Assembly: GCA_007123575.1 (NCBI GenBank)
Contig: SKKV01000242.1
Coordinates: forward strand, 1-9,140
DNA length: 9,140 nucleotides
DNA from: Wenzhouxiangella sp.
Lineage (GTDB): Bacteria > Pseudomonadota > Gammaproteobacteria > Xanthomonadales > Wenzhouxiangellaceae
Reading direction: 5' to 3'
This document shows, in pieces, positions 1 through 5,952 of this stretch. A model generated the notes under the pieces. The model saw nothing but the letters and a program-made list of their open reading frames with translations. It did not search any database and was not told the DNA's origin. A program made the translations under genes and the position numbers. Positions within the stretch are counted from its first letter, which is position 1. Each line of letters begins with the position of its first letter.

Positions 1-929
1 GGTCCGACGACCCGGTGTCTGTGGCTGAAGACCGCGAAGTCCGGGTCCAGGCCCATTACCTGGAGCGCATCATGTTGCCGTCCGGATCCTGGCTGCAGGC
101 CGAGCTGTTCGACGAACAGGCCGATGCGCTGATCGGTGCCCAACGCATTGAGGAAGCCACTTCGCCTCCGTTTGACGTCCAGATCAACGTGGCCGCTGAC
201 AACTGGCAGCCCGACGGTGACTACCGGCTATACCTGACCCTTAATTTGCCGGATGGCAGCCCCCGCTTCGCGGCCGAACTGCCGGTAGCGGCGGGGCAGT
301 ACGATCTGGGCGAAGTGCGTCTCGTGGCCGTGGATTTGCACGAGGCCGAGCGCGAGGCCGTGAGCTGGGCCGGCTATCGCTGCGGCGAAGTGCCGGTGGA
401 TTTCATGGCGCTGGAAGAAGGTGCGATGCTGGTCCTGCCTTGGGCTGATATGGAGCTTGAGCAAGTCGTGGCCGCCTCCGGCGCCCGCTATGCCGGATCG
501 GATGTCGAGTTCTGGACCCGTGGCCAGGATGAGGCCCGGCTGACGCTGGGCGACGACGAAGACCTGGATTGCCAGCGCAGTGAGAGCTTGTCGCCCTGGA
601 CCCGGGCGCGCCAGGCAGGTGTCCATTTCCGGGCCACTGGCAACGAGCCGGGCTGGATGGTTGAGGTTTCGCGAGGCGATGAGCCGGCGATCAGCCTTAG
701 CCTGGATTACGGCAGTCGCATGCTGGATTTTGATCAGGCGAGCTGGGATGACGCGTGGTTGACACTGAAGGCCGATTCACCGGGCAATCACCTTGAGCTG
801 AAATTGGCTGAGGTCGATTGCGTTGACACCATGGTCGGCTGGACCTTCCCGATAAAGGTCGAGATGCAGCTGAATGACCTGGCGCTCACGGCTTGCGGTC
901 GCTTCCTTGAAGAAATCCCCGAAGAATGA
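1..929 (+). CDS. Envelope protein with YbaY-like, MliC-like and COG3650-like domains (5' partial)
   Basis: The frame is open to the first base, so the GTG at 15 is probably not the start; a signal or lipoprotein peptide is likely to lie upstream. Residues are counted from that GTG. Residues 1-105 resemble the YbaY/YscW lipoprotein domain (YLERIMLPSG, then a beta-rich stretch). Residues 118-187 match MliC, the C-type lysozyme inhibitor: GYRC, SGARY, FWTRG, and the Cys123/Cys186 pair expected to form its disulfide. Residues 198-300 match COG3650 (FRATGNEPGW, DYGS, VDCVDTM, ACGR). MliC of Pseudomonas aeruginosa uses a Ser and a Lys in the two loops that block lysozyme; here the Ser is kept (S155) but the Lys position reads Arg (R169). 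Inferred role: a periplasmic or outer-membrane-anchored lysozyme inhibitor or envelope-stress protein. The stop overlaps the next start (ATGA), so the two genes are coupled. Domain calls are from motif memory; inhibition is unproven. Confidence 0.82.
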   Translation, partial: SDDPVSVAEDREVRVQAHYLERIMLPSGSWLQAELFDEQADALIGAQRIEEATSPPFDVQINVAADNWQPDGDYRLYLTLNLPDGSPRFAAELPVAAGQYDLGEVRLVAVDLHEAEREAVSWAGYRCGEVPVDFMALEEGAMLVLPWADMELEQVVAASGARYAGSDVEFWTRGQDEARLTLGDDEDLDCQRSESLSPWTRARQAGVHFRATGNEPGWMVEVSRGDEPAISLSLDYGSRMLDFDQASWDDAWLTLKADSPGNHLELKLAEVDCVDTMVGWTFPIKVEMQLNDLALTACGRFLEEIPEE

Positions 930-1462
930 CCGGGCGGGTCATCTTCAGCCACGGCCACCTGTCCAGCCCGGAAAGTCGCAAGATCCAGGTGCTGGCGCCG
1001 CTGGCGCGCCAGCGCGGATACGCGGTTGAGGCGATCGATTACCGCGATCTGCGCGATGATCCGCTCGGGAGAATAGAGCGCCTCGCTGAGCGCCTGGCCG
1101 GGCTGAGCGAGCCACCGGTCCTGGTTGGTTCATCCATGGGCGGCATCGTGTCGATGATTGCGGCCGAGCGGCACCCGGTCGCCGGCCTGTTCCTGCTGGC
1201 TCCCGCCTTGTACCTGGAAGACCGCCTGCCCAATGCTGAGGTACGCGAGAGTTACCAGCCGCAGTGCCAGCGCATCGCCGTTGTTCACGGCTGGCACGAC
1301 GAAGTCATCCCCTGGCAACACAGCCTGAGATTCGCCGAAGCCAGCGCCGCCGCCCTCCACCTGATCGACGCCAGTCACCAGCTAGGCGACCGCCTGTCCA
1401 CTATCGCCGCCCTTTTCACCGACTTCCTCGACGGCTGTCTGGATTCGTCCAAGAAACCGTAG
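926..1462 (+). CDS. YqiA/YcfP-like alpha/beta hydrolase (putative esterase)
   Basis: This is a 178-residue single-domain alpha/beta hydrolase, the usual size of the YqiA/UPF0227 type of small esterase. The N-terminal strand ends in FSHGHLSSP, the likely oxyanion-hole loop. The nucleophile elbow is GSSMGG with Ser70. The acid is probably Asp125 in HGWHDEVIP, and the base His151 in DASHQLGD. There is no signal peptide or membrane segment, so it should be cytoplasmic. The ATG at 926 overlaps the TGA of the preceding gene (ATGA); the preceding purine-rich GAAGAA can serve as a weak ribosome binding site, so translation is probably coupled. The substrate cannot be read from the sequence; short acyl esters or thioesters are usual for this group. 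The downstream end faces a convergent gene across a palindrome. Confidence 0.88.
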   Translation: MTGRVIFSHGHLSSPESRKIQVLAPLARQRGYAVEAIDYRDLRDDPLGRIERLAERLAGLSEPPVLVGSSMGGIVSMIAAERHPVAGLFLLAPALYLEDRLPNAEVRESYQPQCQRIAVVHGWHDEVIPWQHSLRFAEASAAALHLIDASHQLGDRLSTIAALFTDFLDGCLDSSKKP

Positions 1463-1482
1463 CCCGGCCCAACGCGGCCGGG
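1463..1482. repeat. Perfect GC palindrome between convergent genes, REP-like
   Basis: CCCGGCC (1463-1469) and GGCCGGG (1476-1482) pair perfectly around a six-base loop. The palindrome sits directly after the hydrolase TAG stop and before the end of the convergent gene. The context GTAGCCCGG...CCGGGGT resembles the short REP-type palindromes scattered between genes in many gammaproteobacteria. No T-run follows on either strand, so it is not a classical intrinsic terminator, but it could protect or stop both transcripts. Confidence 0.6.
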
Positions 1483-1515
1483 GTCCATGCTTGCGCAGCC
1501 CCGAACCCGAGTTGG

Positions 1516-2316
1516 TTACCGCATGCTGAACAAAACGGTCTGCTGAAACAGCGTCGGCTCGGGCCGGTCGGCGCTGGATTCAAAGCGCCAGCGACGCAGG
1601 GCGCGTTCGGCGTTTCGGCCGGCGGCGGCGTGGGTCGCGTGCACGGTAAGTATCTCGGCAACCCGCCCACTCTCGTCGATCAACAGGGCGTGGCGCGTCC
1701 ATCCTTCATCGCCTCGCGCGCCCATTTCGTTGGGGTATCTGGGCGGACGGCGGTGGCTAACGCTCCAGCTGGGGCAGATCAGCGATGGTTGAATACAGCT
1801 GGTGGGCTGCATCTCAAACTCGGGCAGCCAGTCATTCAGCACCTGGCCGGCATGGCGCTCGGCTTCCTCGATCGCTTCATCATCAAGCAGTTGCAAGAGT
1901 TCGCGCAGCATTGCCATGCCCGGGTCTCTGTTGGCTTTGCCCTGCTGAATGTCAGGTAACGAAAAATGGCTCTGAACCCACACCTGAGCCCAAGCGAATG
2001 CATCGATGTGCCGGCCGGCGCCCTTCAACATCTCGGCCAGGGCAAGGATAGCCAGGTCATCGCCAAGACGTATGGCGCGCTGAAACGCTTCAGCGGCTCC
2101 ATCGGTTTGCTCAAGTCGGGCCAGCGCCGCGCCGCGTACGAAGTGGAAAAAAGCCCGTTCCTCTGGTTCGGCAGACAGTGCTTCGATGGCTTCCTGGTCG
2201 CCATCAAGCGCGCGCTGAAGCTGATCGAAACGCGCGTGGGCATCGCCGTTGAGCTCGGCCATAGAGGCGATAGGGTTGACCAGAAGAACCAGAGTGAGCA
2301 GAAGAAAAACTCTCAT
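1516..2316 (-). CDS. Secreted TPR-containing protein with TonB C-terminal-like domain
   Basis: The 266-residue protein begins with a clear Sec signal peptide (MRVFLLLTLVLLVNPIASMA, probable cleavage after Ala20). It continues with an alpha-helical region whose segment at about 56-90 (HFVRGAALARL...AAEAFQRAIRLGD) looks like one TPR/Sel1 unit, and further helices to about 165. Residues 187-266 match the TonB_C fold: RRPPRYPNEMGARGDEGW, then a strand pattern LLIDESGRVAEI and the hallmark ALRRWRF. TonB itself has an N-terminal membrane anchor and a Pro-rich linker; neither is seen here, so it should be a free periplasmic protein rather than an energy-coupling TonB. Cys174 and Cys181 could form a disulfide. 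A strong sigma70-like promoter ends about 24 bases before the ATG; I see no clear Shine-Dalgarno. Function unknown, perhaps envelope or partner binding. Confidence 0.85.
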   Translation of the reverse strand: MRVFLLLTLVLLVNPIASMAELNGDAHARFDQLQRALDGDQEAIEALSAEPEERAFFHFVRGAALARLEQTDGAAEAFQRAIRLGDDLAILALAEMLKGAGRHIDAFAWAQVWVQSHFSLPDIQQGKANRDPGMAMLRELLQLLDDEAIEEAERHAGQVLNDWLPEFEMQPTSCIQPSLICPSWSVSHRRPPRYPNEMGARGDEGWTRHALLIDESGRVAEILTVHATHAAAGRNAERALRRWRFESSADRPEPTLFQQTVLFSMR

Positions 2317-2346
2317 GTTACGCGCAACACATCACAACCAGAGTTC

Positions 2347-2375
2347 AGTATAGTTTTTCATGGCTAAGCAATCAA
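2347..2375 (-). promoter_or_regulatory. Sigma70-like promoter of the TonB_C-like gene
   Basis: Read on the minus strand, TTGATT (2370-2375) and TATACT (2347-2352) are separated by exactly 17 bases. This matches four of six -35 and five of six -10 consensus bases. Transcription would start near 2340, leaving a leader of about 24 bases before the ATG at 2316. It lies in the 125-base divergent spacer shared with the NYN gene, for which I see no comparably good plus-strand promoter. Confidence 0.55.
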
Positions 2376-2441
2376 TCTGCTCACGTGGCTCTGTCTGCGT
2401 TAGTCTCTGCCGAATTCCTTTTGTATTCATAGAGTATTTCA

Positions 2442-3257
2442 ATGGTCGCCAATCCCACACGAAACCTTGCCTTGTTCTGCGACTTCGAGAATGTTGCCTT
2501 AGGCGTTCGCGATGCCCGCTACGATGCCTTCGATATCCAGAAGGTGCTGGAGAAACTGCTGCTGAAAGGCAATATCGTGGTCCGCAAGGCTTACTGCGAC
2601 TGGGGCCGCTATCGCGAGTTCAAGGGGCCGATGCACGAGGCCGCCTTCGAACTGATTGATATTCCGCACGTGCGCATGTCGGGAAAGAATTCTGCCGATA
2701 TCCGCATGGTCGTCGATGCCCTGGACTTGTGTTACACCAAGGGCCATGTCGATACCTTCGTCATCATTTCCGGCGACTCTGACTTCTCGCCGCTGGTTTC
2801 AAAGCTTCGGGAAAACAACAAGACCGTCATTGGTGTTGGCGTCAAGAGCTCGACTTCTGACCTGCTGATGGCCAACTGCGACGAATTCATCTTCTACGAT
2901 GACCTGATTCGCGCCCAGCGCAAGAAGTCAGACGGCAGAAGCAAGAAGGTCGCCAAGAAGAAGACCAGCAAGAAGACTGAGGCAAAGCCGGTCGATGACA
3001 AGGCCCAGGAGGCCTTTGACCTGGTGCTGGGAACTACCGAAGCCCTGTTCGAGGACCGCGACGCCGAGGAGAAAGTGTGGGGCTCGATGGTCAAGCAGGC
3101 GCTGAAGCGGCGCAAGCCCGGCTTCTCCGAGAGCTACCACGGCTTCAAGAACTTCAACCAGCTCTTGCAGGAAGCCGAGAAGCAGGGCTACCTGACCCTG
3201 CAGCACGACGAGAAGTCCGGTGGCTACATTATCAAGAGCTATCGGGGGGAGGATTGA
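2442..3257 (+). CDS. NYN-domain (PIN-like) protein with C-terminal OST-HTH/LOTUS domain
   Basis: The 271-residue cytoplasmic protein has two domains. Residues 7-155 form a NYN domain of the LabA/DUF88 type, a PIN-like nuclease fold. The acidic residues expected to hold a metal are visible: Asp14 in FCDFENV, Asp86 and Asp92 in SADIRMVVDAL, and Asp112/Asp114 in SGDSDF. A Lys-rich linker (about 160-187, KKVAKKKTSKKTEAK) probably binds nucleic acid. Residues 205-267 fit an OST-HTH/LOTUS domain (WGSMVKQALKRRKPGFSES, YHGFKNFNQLLQEAEKQGYL), a fold associated with RNA binding. By family knowledge a role in RNA cleavage or RNA handling is likely; the target is unknown. The start ATG at 2442 has only a weak AGAG seven bases ahead, but the homology begins at once (TRNLALFCDFEN). 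A strong hairpin overlaps its stop. It appears to be transcribed alone. Confidence 0.9.
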   Translation: MVANPTRNLALFCDFENVALGVRDARYDAFDIQKVLEKLLLKGNIVVRKAYCDWGRYREFKGPMHEAAFELIDIPHVRMSGKNSADIRMVVDALDLCYTKGHVDTFVIISGDSDFSPLVSKLRENNKTVIGVGVKSSTSDLLMANCDEFIFYDDLIRAQRKKSDGRSKKVAKKKTSKKTEAKPVDDKAQEAFDLVLGTTEALFEDRDAEEKVWGSMVKQALKRRKPGFSESYHGFKNFNQLLQEAEKQGYLTLQHDEKSGGYIIKSYRGED

Positions 3258-3290
3258 TCCTTGCCCGGGCAGCGCCCAGGCAAGGAATCA
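3255..3290. terminator. Hairpin between convergent NYN and MscS genes
   Basis: TCCTTGCC (3258-3265) pairs with GGCAAGGA (3279-3286). An inner GGGC/GCCC stem (3267-3270 with 3274-3277) closes a three-base AGC loop, with one C-A mismatch between the stems. TGAT/ATCA can extend the base past a bulge, so the NYN stop codon lies in the stem. No T-run follows on either strand, so it may act as a factor-assisted or bidirectional transcript end rather than a textbook intrinsic terminator. Confidence 0.55.
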
Positions 3291-3297
3291 ATGCAGA

Positions 3298-4128
3298 TCA
3301 GGCTGCTTTATCTGTCTGATGCAAATGTACATCGCGCTGCGGGAAGGGGATGGAGCAGCCGGCTTTCTCCAGCTCTTCTTTCAACAGCTGCAACAGTTCC
3401 CCACGCACAGGCCAGAAGTCGGATGCGTTGACCCAGGGCCGAACGGCGAAATCGACGCTCGAATCGCCCAAATCCAGCACCATGATGGTGGGCTCCGGGT
3501 CATCCAGCACTTTTTCATGCTCGGACAGTACCCGTTCGATGGTGCTGCGGGCCAGCTTCAGGTCATCGCCATAGTCCACGCCAATGACCAAATCGACGCG
3601 GCGCGTCTCGTAGGCCGAGTAGTTGGTGATCGGGCTGGAGGTAATGGCGCTGTTGGGAACGATGACGTGGCGATTGTCCGGGGTCTTCAGTTCCGTCTGA
3701 AAAATGCCGACCTTCTGCACCGTGCCGGAAACGCCCCCGGCTTCAACGAAATGACCTCTTGTGAAGGGTCGGAAGCCGACAATCATCAGCCCTGAGGCAA
3801 AATTGCTCAATGAACTTTGCAGGGCCAGGCCAACGGCCAGGGCGGCACCACCGAGAACGGCGATCAGTGGCGTGACCTGCACACCGAGGTAGCCAACGGC
3901 AATCAGCACCACTGACAACAGCAGTACAACGTAGACGATGTTGCTGAGGAAGCTGATGATCAGCTCATCAACCTCGCGCTTTTTCATCGTGTTGCGCATC
4001 AGCTTGACGATCGCCCGCGCGATCCAGCGGCCAACGACGAAAATCAGTATCGCGCCCAGCACTTGCCAGGCAACCGCCAATATAGTGGCCATCTCGAGGT
4101 TTGCCACCCAATCCTGAAGTGCTTCCAT
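3298..4128 (-). CDS. mscS: Small-conductance mechanosensitive channel, MscS family
   Basis: At 276 residues it is close to Escherichia coli MscS (286). Three membrane helices are visible at about 15-38, 60-83 and 88-120, followed by the cytoplasmic beta and alpha/beta vestibule domains. The pore helix AVLGGAALAVGLALQSSLSN and the following FRPF and GGVSGTVQKVGIF are the family signature, as are VPNSAI and the C-terminal IPFPQRDV. Leu97 and Leu101 match the hydrophobic gate (Leu105 and Leu109 in E. coli). The helix-kink Gly113 of E. coli is Ser105 here, while Gly121 is kept (Gly113). In the family it opens under membrane tension to release solutes during osmotic downshock, as an inner-membrane heptamer. 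The start is well set by AAGGAG six bases before the ATG. It stands alone, convergent with the NYN gene; no clear promoter seen. Confidence 0.95.
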   Translation of the reverse strand: MEALQDWVANLEMATILAVAWQVLGAILIFVVGRWIARAIVKLMRNTMKKREVDELIISFLSNIVYVVLLLSVVLIAVGYLGVQVTPLIAVLGGAALAVGLALQSSLSNFASGLMIVGFRPFTRGHFVEAGGVSGTVQKVGIFQTELKTPDNRHVIVPNSAITSSPITNYSAYETRRVDLVIGVDYGDDLKLARSTIERVLSEHEKVLDDPEPTIMVLDLGDSSVDFAVRPWVNASDFWPVRGELLQLLKEELEKAGCSIPFPQRDVHLHQTDKAA

Positions 4129-4195
4129 TAGATTCTCCTTCTGCTAAACCAAACGACTCCCACCGCGCAAGATTACCAGCTTAAGCCTTCCGATG

Positions 4196-4240
4196 CCTTC
4201 CTCTTCTTCTCTCTCCCCACTTACCGCTTCCCGCTCTTAC
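4196..4240 (-). repeat. Purine-rich degenerate heptad repeat, copy A
   Basis: On the minus strand this stretch follows the TGA at 4241-4243 directly and is nearly all purine. It reads as consecutive seven-base units GGGAAGC, GGTAAGT, GGGGAGA and GAGAAGA (4232 down to 4205), then more G/A. It shares the 10-mer GCGGGAAGCG (4225-4234) with the similar stretch at 8421-8463. It fills much of the 112-base space between the CesT/YbjN-like gene and mscS. No hairpin is visible in it. Confidence 0.5.
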
Positions 4241-4648
4241 TCAAAACCAATCCCCACCCTTGTTCAAGGTCATCTCGATCTTGTCGCCGAGCTCGGCAAT
4301 GTGACGGATCATGTAGTCCAGGGCATCGACGGTGAGGTTGCTGTAAAGTATGTTCTCGCAAAGTTTCAGGAATGCCATGCCTTCCAGGTCCCCGACGGCC
4401 AGATAGCCGGTACGCAACATCAGGTTGACCCGCAGGCATTTCTCAGGGTCATGGCTGCCCAACGGTGCGACCGTGGTTTCCGCGCGCAGAAAACGCTTGC
4501 CTTCCGGGCTCTTCAGCTCGGCCAGGAATACGCTCTGGCGCCTGCCTGATTCTCCAACCGGTATTTCCAGGCCAAGCATGAACGGTTCATCATGTACCAC
4601 CTCATAGCGATGCTTGACGTGTTCTTCGATGGCGGAGAAGGTATCCAT
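4241..4648 (-). CDS. Small CesT/YbjN-like protein of unknown function
   Basis: The 135-residue protein has no signal peptide or membrane segment. Its pattern resembles the CesT/YbjN fold of small dimeric chaperone-like proteins: an N-terminal helix, then antiparallel strands (FMLGLEIPVG...RRQSVFLAELKS and FLRAETTVAPLG), a hydrophobic strand pair (LRVNLMLRTGYLAVGDL), and a long C-terminal helix (TVDALDYMIRHIAELGDKIE) ending in GGDWF. I do not recognise a named family with certainty. Its ATG shares one base with the TAA of the upstream dehydrogenase (TAATG), and GGAG lies eight bases ahead inside that gene, so the two proteins are surely made together. The inferred role is a partner, chaperone or regulator for the neighbouring acyl-CoA enzymes. 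Confidence 0.8.
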   Translation of the reverse strand: MDTFSAIEEHVKHRYEVVHDEPFMLGLEIPVGESGRRQSVFLAELKSPEGKRFLRAETTVAPLGSHDPEKCLRVNLMLRTGYLAVGDLEGMAFLKLCENILYSNLTVDALDYMIRHIAELGDKIEMTLNKGGDWF

Positions 4649-5418
4649 TATTTCGGCTCCAGGCGAACGGCGCCGTCCAGGCGCAGCGTCGTGCCGTTGA
4701 AATAGCTGTTTTCGACAATATGCGCAGCCAGGTCGGCGAACTCTTCCGGCTTGCCGAGTCGCTTCGGAAACGGAATTGACTCGCCGAGCGCTTTCTGCAC
4801 CTGCTCGGGCATGATATCAACCATGGGCGTGTGGAACACCCCGGGGGCGATCGTCATGACACGAACGCCAATGCGGGTAAACTCGCGCGCCATGGGCAGG
4901 GTCATGCCAACCACGCCGCCCTTGGATGCCGAATAGGCAGCCTGGCCGATTTGGCCTTCGTAGGCGGCGATCGAGGCCGTGTTGATGATCACGCCGCGCT
5001 CGTTGTCCTTTTGTGGGTCATTTTGCTGCATTAAATTAGCCGCCGCCTTGGCAACGTTGAAGCTGCCGACCAGGTTGACCATCACGGTCTTGGAAAAGTT
5101 ATCCAGCGGCATCGGCGCCTCACGGCCCAGCACACGGCCCGCGCCGAGAATCCCGGCACAGTTCATCGCCACGTTCAAGCCACCCAGCCATTCCCTGGCC
5201 TGGGCCAGGACGCTGACGACATCTTCTTCGCTGGTGACATCCACCCGAAAAAACCGAGCATTCTCCTCACCCAACTCAGCCACGGCCGAGGCCGCCTTGT
5301 CCTCGTTTACATCCAGCAAAGCCACCTTGCCACCTGAGGCCACAAACCGCCTGGCCACAGCCAACCCCAACCCCGACACCCCACCGGTCACAACTGCCTT
5401 GATATTTCTCAGTTCCAT
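4648..5418 (-). CDS. Type II 3-hydroxyacyl-CoA dehydrogenase-like SDR (HSD17B10 type)
   Basis: The 256-residue classical short-chain dehydrogenase is very close in pattern to human HSD17B10 (261 residues). Visible features are the cofactor loop TGGVSGLG (11-18), Asp36 favouring NAD, NCAG (86-89), Asn115, Ser149 in INTASIAAYEG, and the Tyr162/Lys166 pair in AAYSASKGG. IAPGVFHTP and the C-terminal NGTTLRLDGAVRLEP are also shared with that family. Such enzymes oxidise 2-methyl-3-hydroxybutyryl-CoA in isoleucine breakdown and other short 3-hydroxyacyl-CoAs in the cytoplasm. The frame is open to an ATG at 5469, but the ATG at 5418 is chosen because GGAG lies eight bases ahead and because the extra residues would come from a flanking repeat. 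It follows the broken GxxExxY gene and is coupled to the small gene after it. The neighbouring thiolase and HMG-CoA lyase support a branched-chain amino acid role. Confidence 0.92.
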   Translation of the reverse strand: MELRNIKAVVTGGVSGLGLAVARRFVASGGKVALLDVNEDKAASAVAELGEENARFFRVDVTSEEDVVSVLAQAREWLGGLNVAMNCAGILGAGRVLGREAPMPLDNFSKTVMVNLVGSFNVAKAAANLMQQNDPQKDNERGVIINTASIAAYEGQIGQAAYSASKGGVVGMTLPMAREFTRIGVRVMTIAPGVFHTPMVDIMPEQVQKALGESIPFPKRLGKPEEFADLAAHIVENSYFNGTTLRLDGAVRLEPK

Positions 5419-5433
5419 TTCAATACTCCAAGT

Positions 5434-5479
5434 AAAAATCTTTTTGGTCGCAAAGCAATAAAGCAGCAAAGCTAAGAAG
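5434..5479 (-). repeat. Inverted repeat arm flanking the GxxExxY segment (SDR side)
   Basis: Read on the minus strand from 5479 down, this arm aligns without gaps to the plus strand from 5896. About 34 of 44 positions match, including the shared core GCTTTGCTGCTT (5461-5472 here; 5903-5914 in the other arm) and CCAAAA further in. It lies between the GxxExxY stop and the SDR start. The in-frame but unlikely SDR start at 5469 falls inside it. Confidence 0.65.
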
Positions 5480-5494
5480 TGGGTAAAAACTGCT

Positions 5495-5931
5495 CTATAA
5501 ATCGCGTACGATTCGTTTGATGCCGTTTTTTATCAAGCGGTTATTCCAGTTGATGAGCAGGCCTAAATTTAGTCCAGTGAGCTTGAGGTAGGTGAAAACC
5601 TGCGCATGATGGAGTGGCGATAAATTTAGTGCCACTTTGTTTTCAACCACCACAAGGTCGTTTACAAGCATGTCAAGCCTATAGGTTTTTCGATCGTCAA
5701 CCCCGCATACTCAAGTGGCAGAAGAACTTCCGTGGCAACGGTATAACCACGATTGGTCAATTCATGTGCCAGACATGCCTGGTAGGCAGATTCCAACAGC
5801 CCAGGCCCCAGCGCGGAATGAATCTTGATCGCGGAATCGACGATATCAGCAGCAATTTGCTCCCTGTCACCTTGCGGTGAATAGGACCTGTTCGACTTCG
5901 CCGCTTTGCTGCTTGCCTTCTTCGCGTCCAA
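5495..5931 (-). pseudogene. GxxExxY protein (PDDEXK_3-like), broken by one-base frameshift
   Basis: From the TTG at 5931 the frame gives a family-typical start, with helices and the name-giving motif GLLESAY (G44, E47, Y50) and HELTNRGYTVATEVLLPLEYAGLTIEK. It then runs out of frame and stops at 5662. In the -1 frame the family continues without a gap: YRLDMLVNDLVVVENK, then SPLHHAQVFTYLKLTGLNLG and LLINW, to a TAG at 5495-5497. The break lies at the run of five T on the plus strand (5686-5690); one more base would restore about 145 codons. The family (PF13366) is linked to the PD-(D/E)XK nuclease fold, and the E-x-K element survives only after the shift (ENK). The start is uncertain: TTG is the only start codon in frame, with GGGA eight bases ahead, and it lies in the flanking inverted repeat. 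Decay, a sequencing slip or -1 slippage on AAA could explain it. Confidence 0.85.
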
Positions 5932-5939
5932 AAGGATTT
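5896..5939 (+). repeat. Inverted repeat arm flanking the GxxExxY segment (HMG-CoA lyase side)
   Basis: This arm is the partner of the one at 5434-5479, separated by 416 bases that hold the GxxExxY gene. It starts CTTCGCCGCTTTGCTGCTT and ends ...CCAAAAGGATTT. It ends 14 bases before the stop of the HMG-CoA lyase gene and overlaps the N-terminal codons of the GxxExxY frame, which read as Lys/Ala/Ser-rich low-complexity sequence. This suggests those residues come from the repeat rather than from the conserved domain. Confidence 0.65.
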
Positions 5940-5952
5940 CCCGTCTGTCTGC

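Noticed and set aside
1264..1959. Plus-strand open frame of 231 codons across the hydrolase end and the TonB_C-like gene
   Set aside because: It is Arg/Pro-rich, spans a palindrome and two genes with clear domains in other frames, and has no recognisable motif.
2376..2441. Sigma70 promoter for the NYN gene
   Set aside because: Candidate boxes such as TTAGTC with GTATTC are too poor to call.
3220..3795. Plus-strand open frame of 191 codons opposite mscS
   Set aside because: Antisense to a strong MscS match and overlapping the convergent hairpin; no family features.
4129..4195. Promoter for mscS
   Set aside because: No pair of boxes with acceptable spacing could be found by eye; only the ribosome site is clear.
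5419..5469. Longer N-terminus for the SDR starting at 5469
   Set aside because: The extra 17 residues come from the flanking repeat, and the ATG at 5418 has a good GGAG site and the family's normal start.
5480..5662. Possible separate gene or RNA in the stretch after the short GxxExxY frame
   Set aside because: It translates in the -1 frame as the missing C-terminal half of GxxExxY, so it is part of the broken gene.
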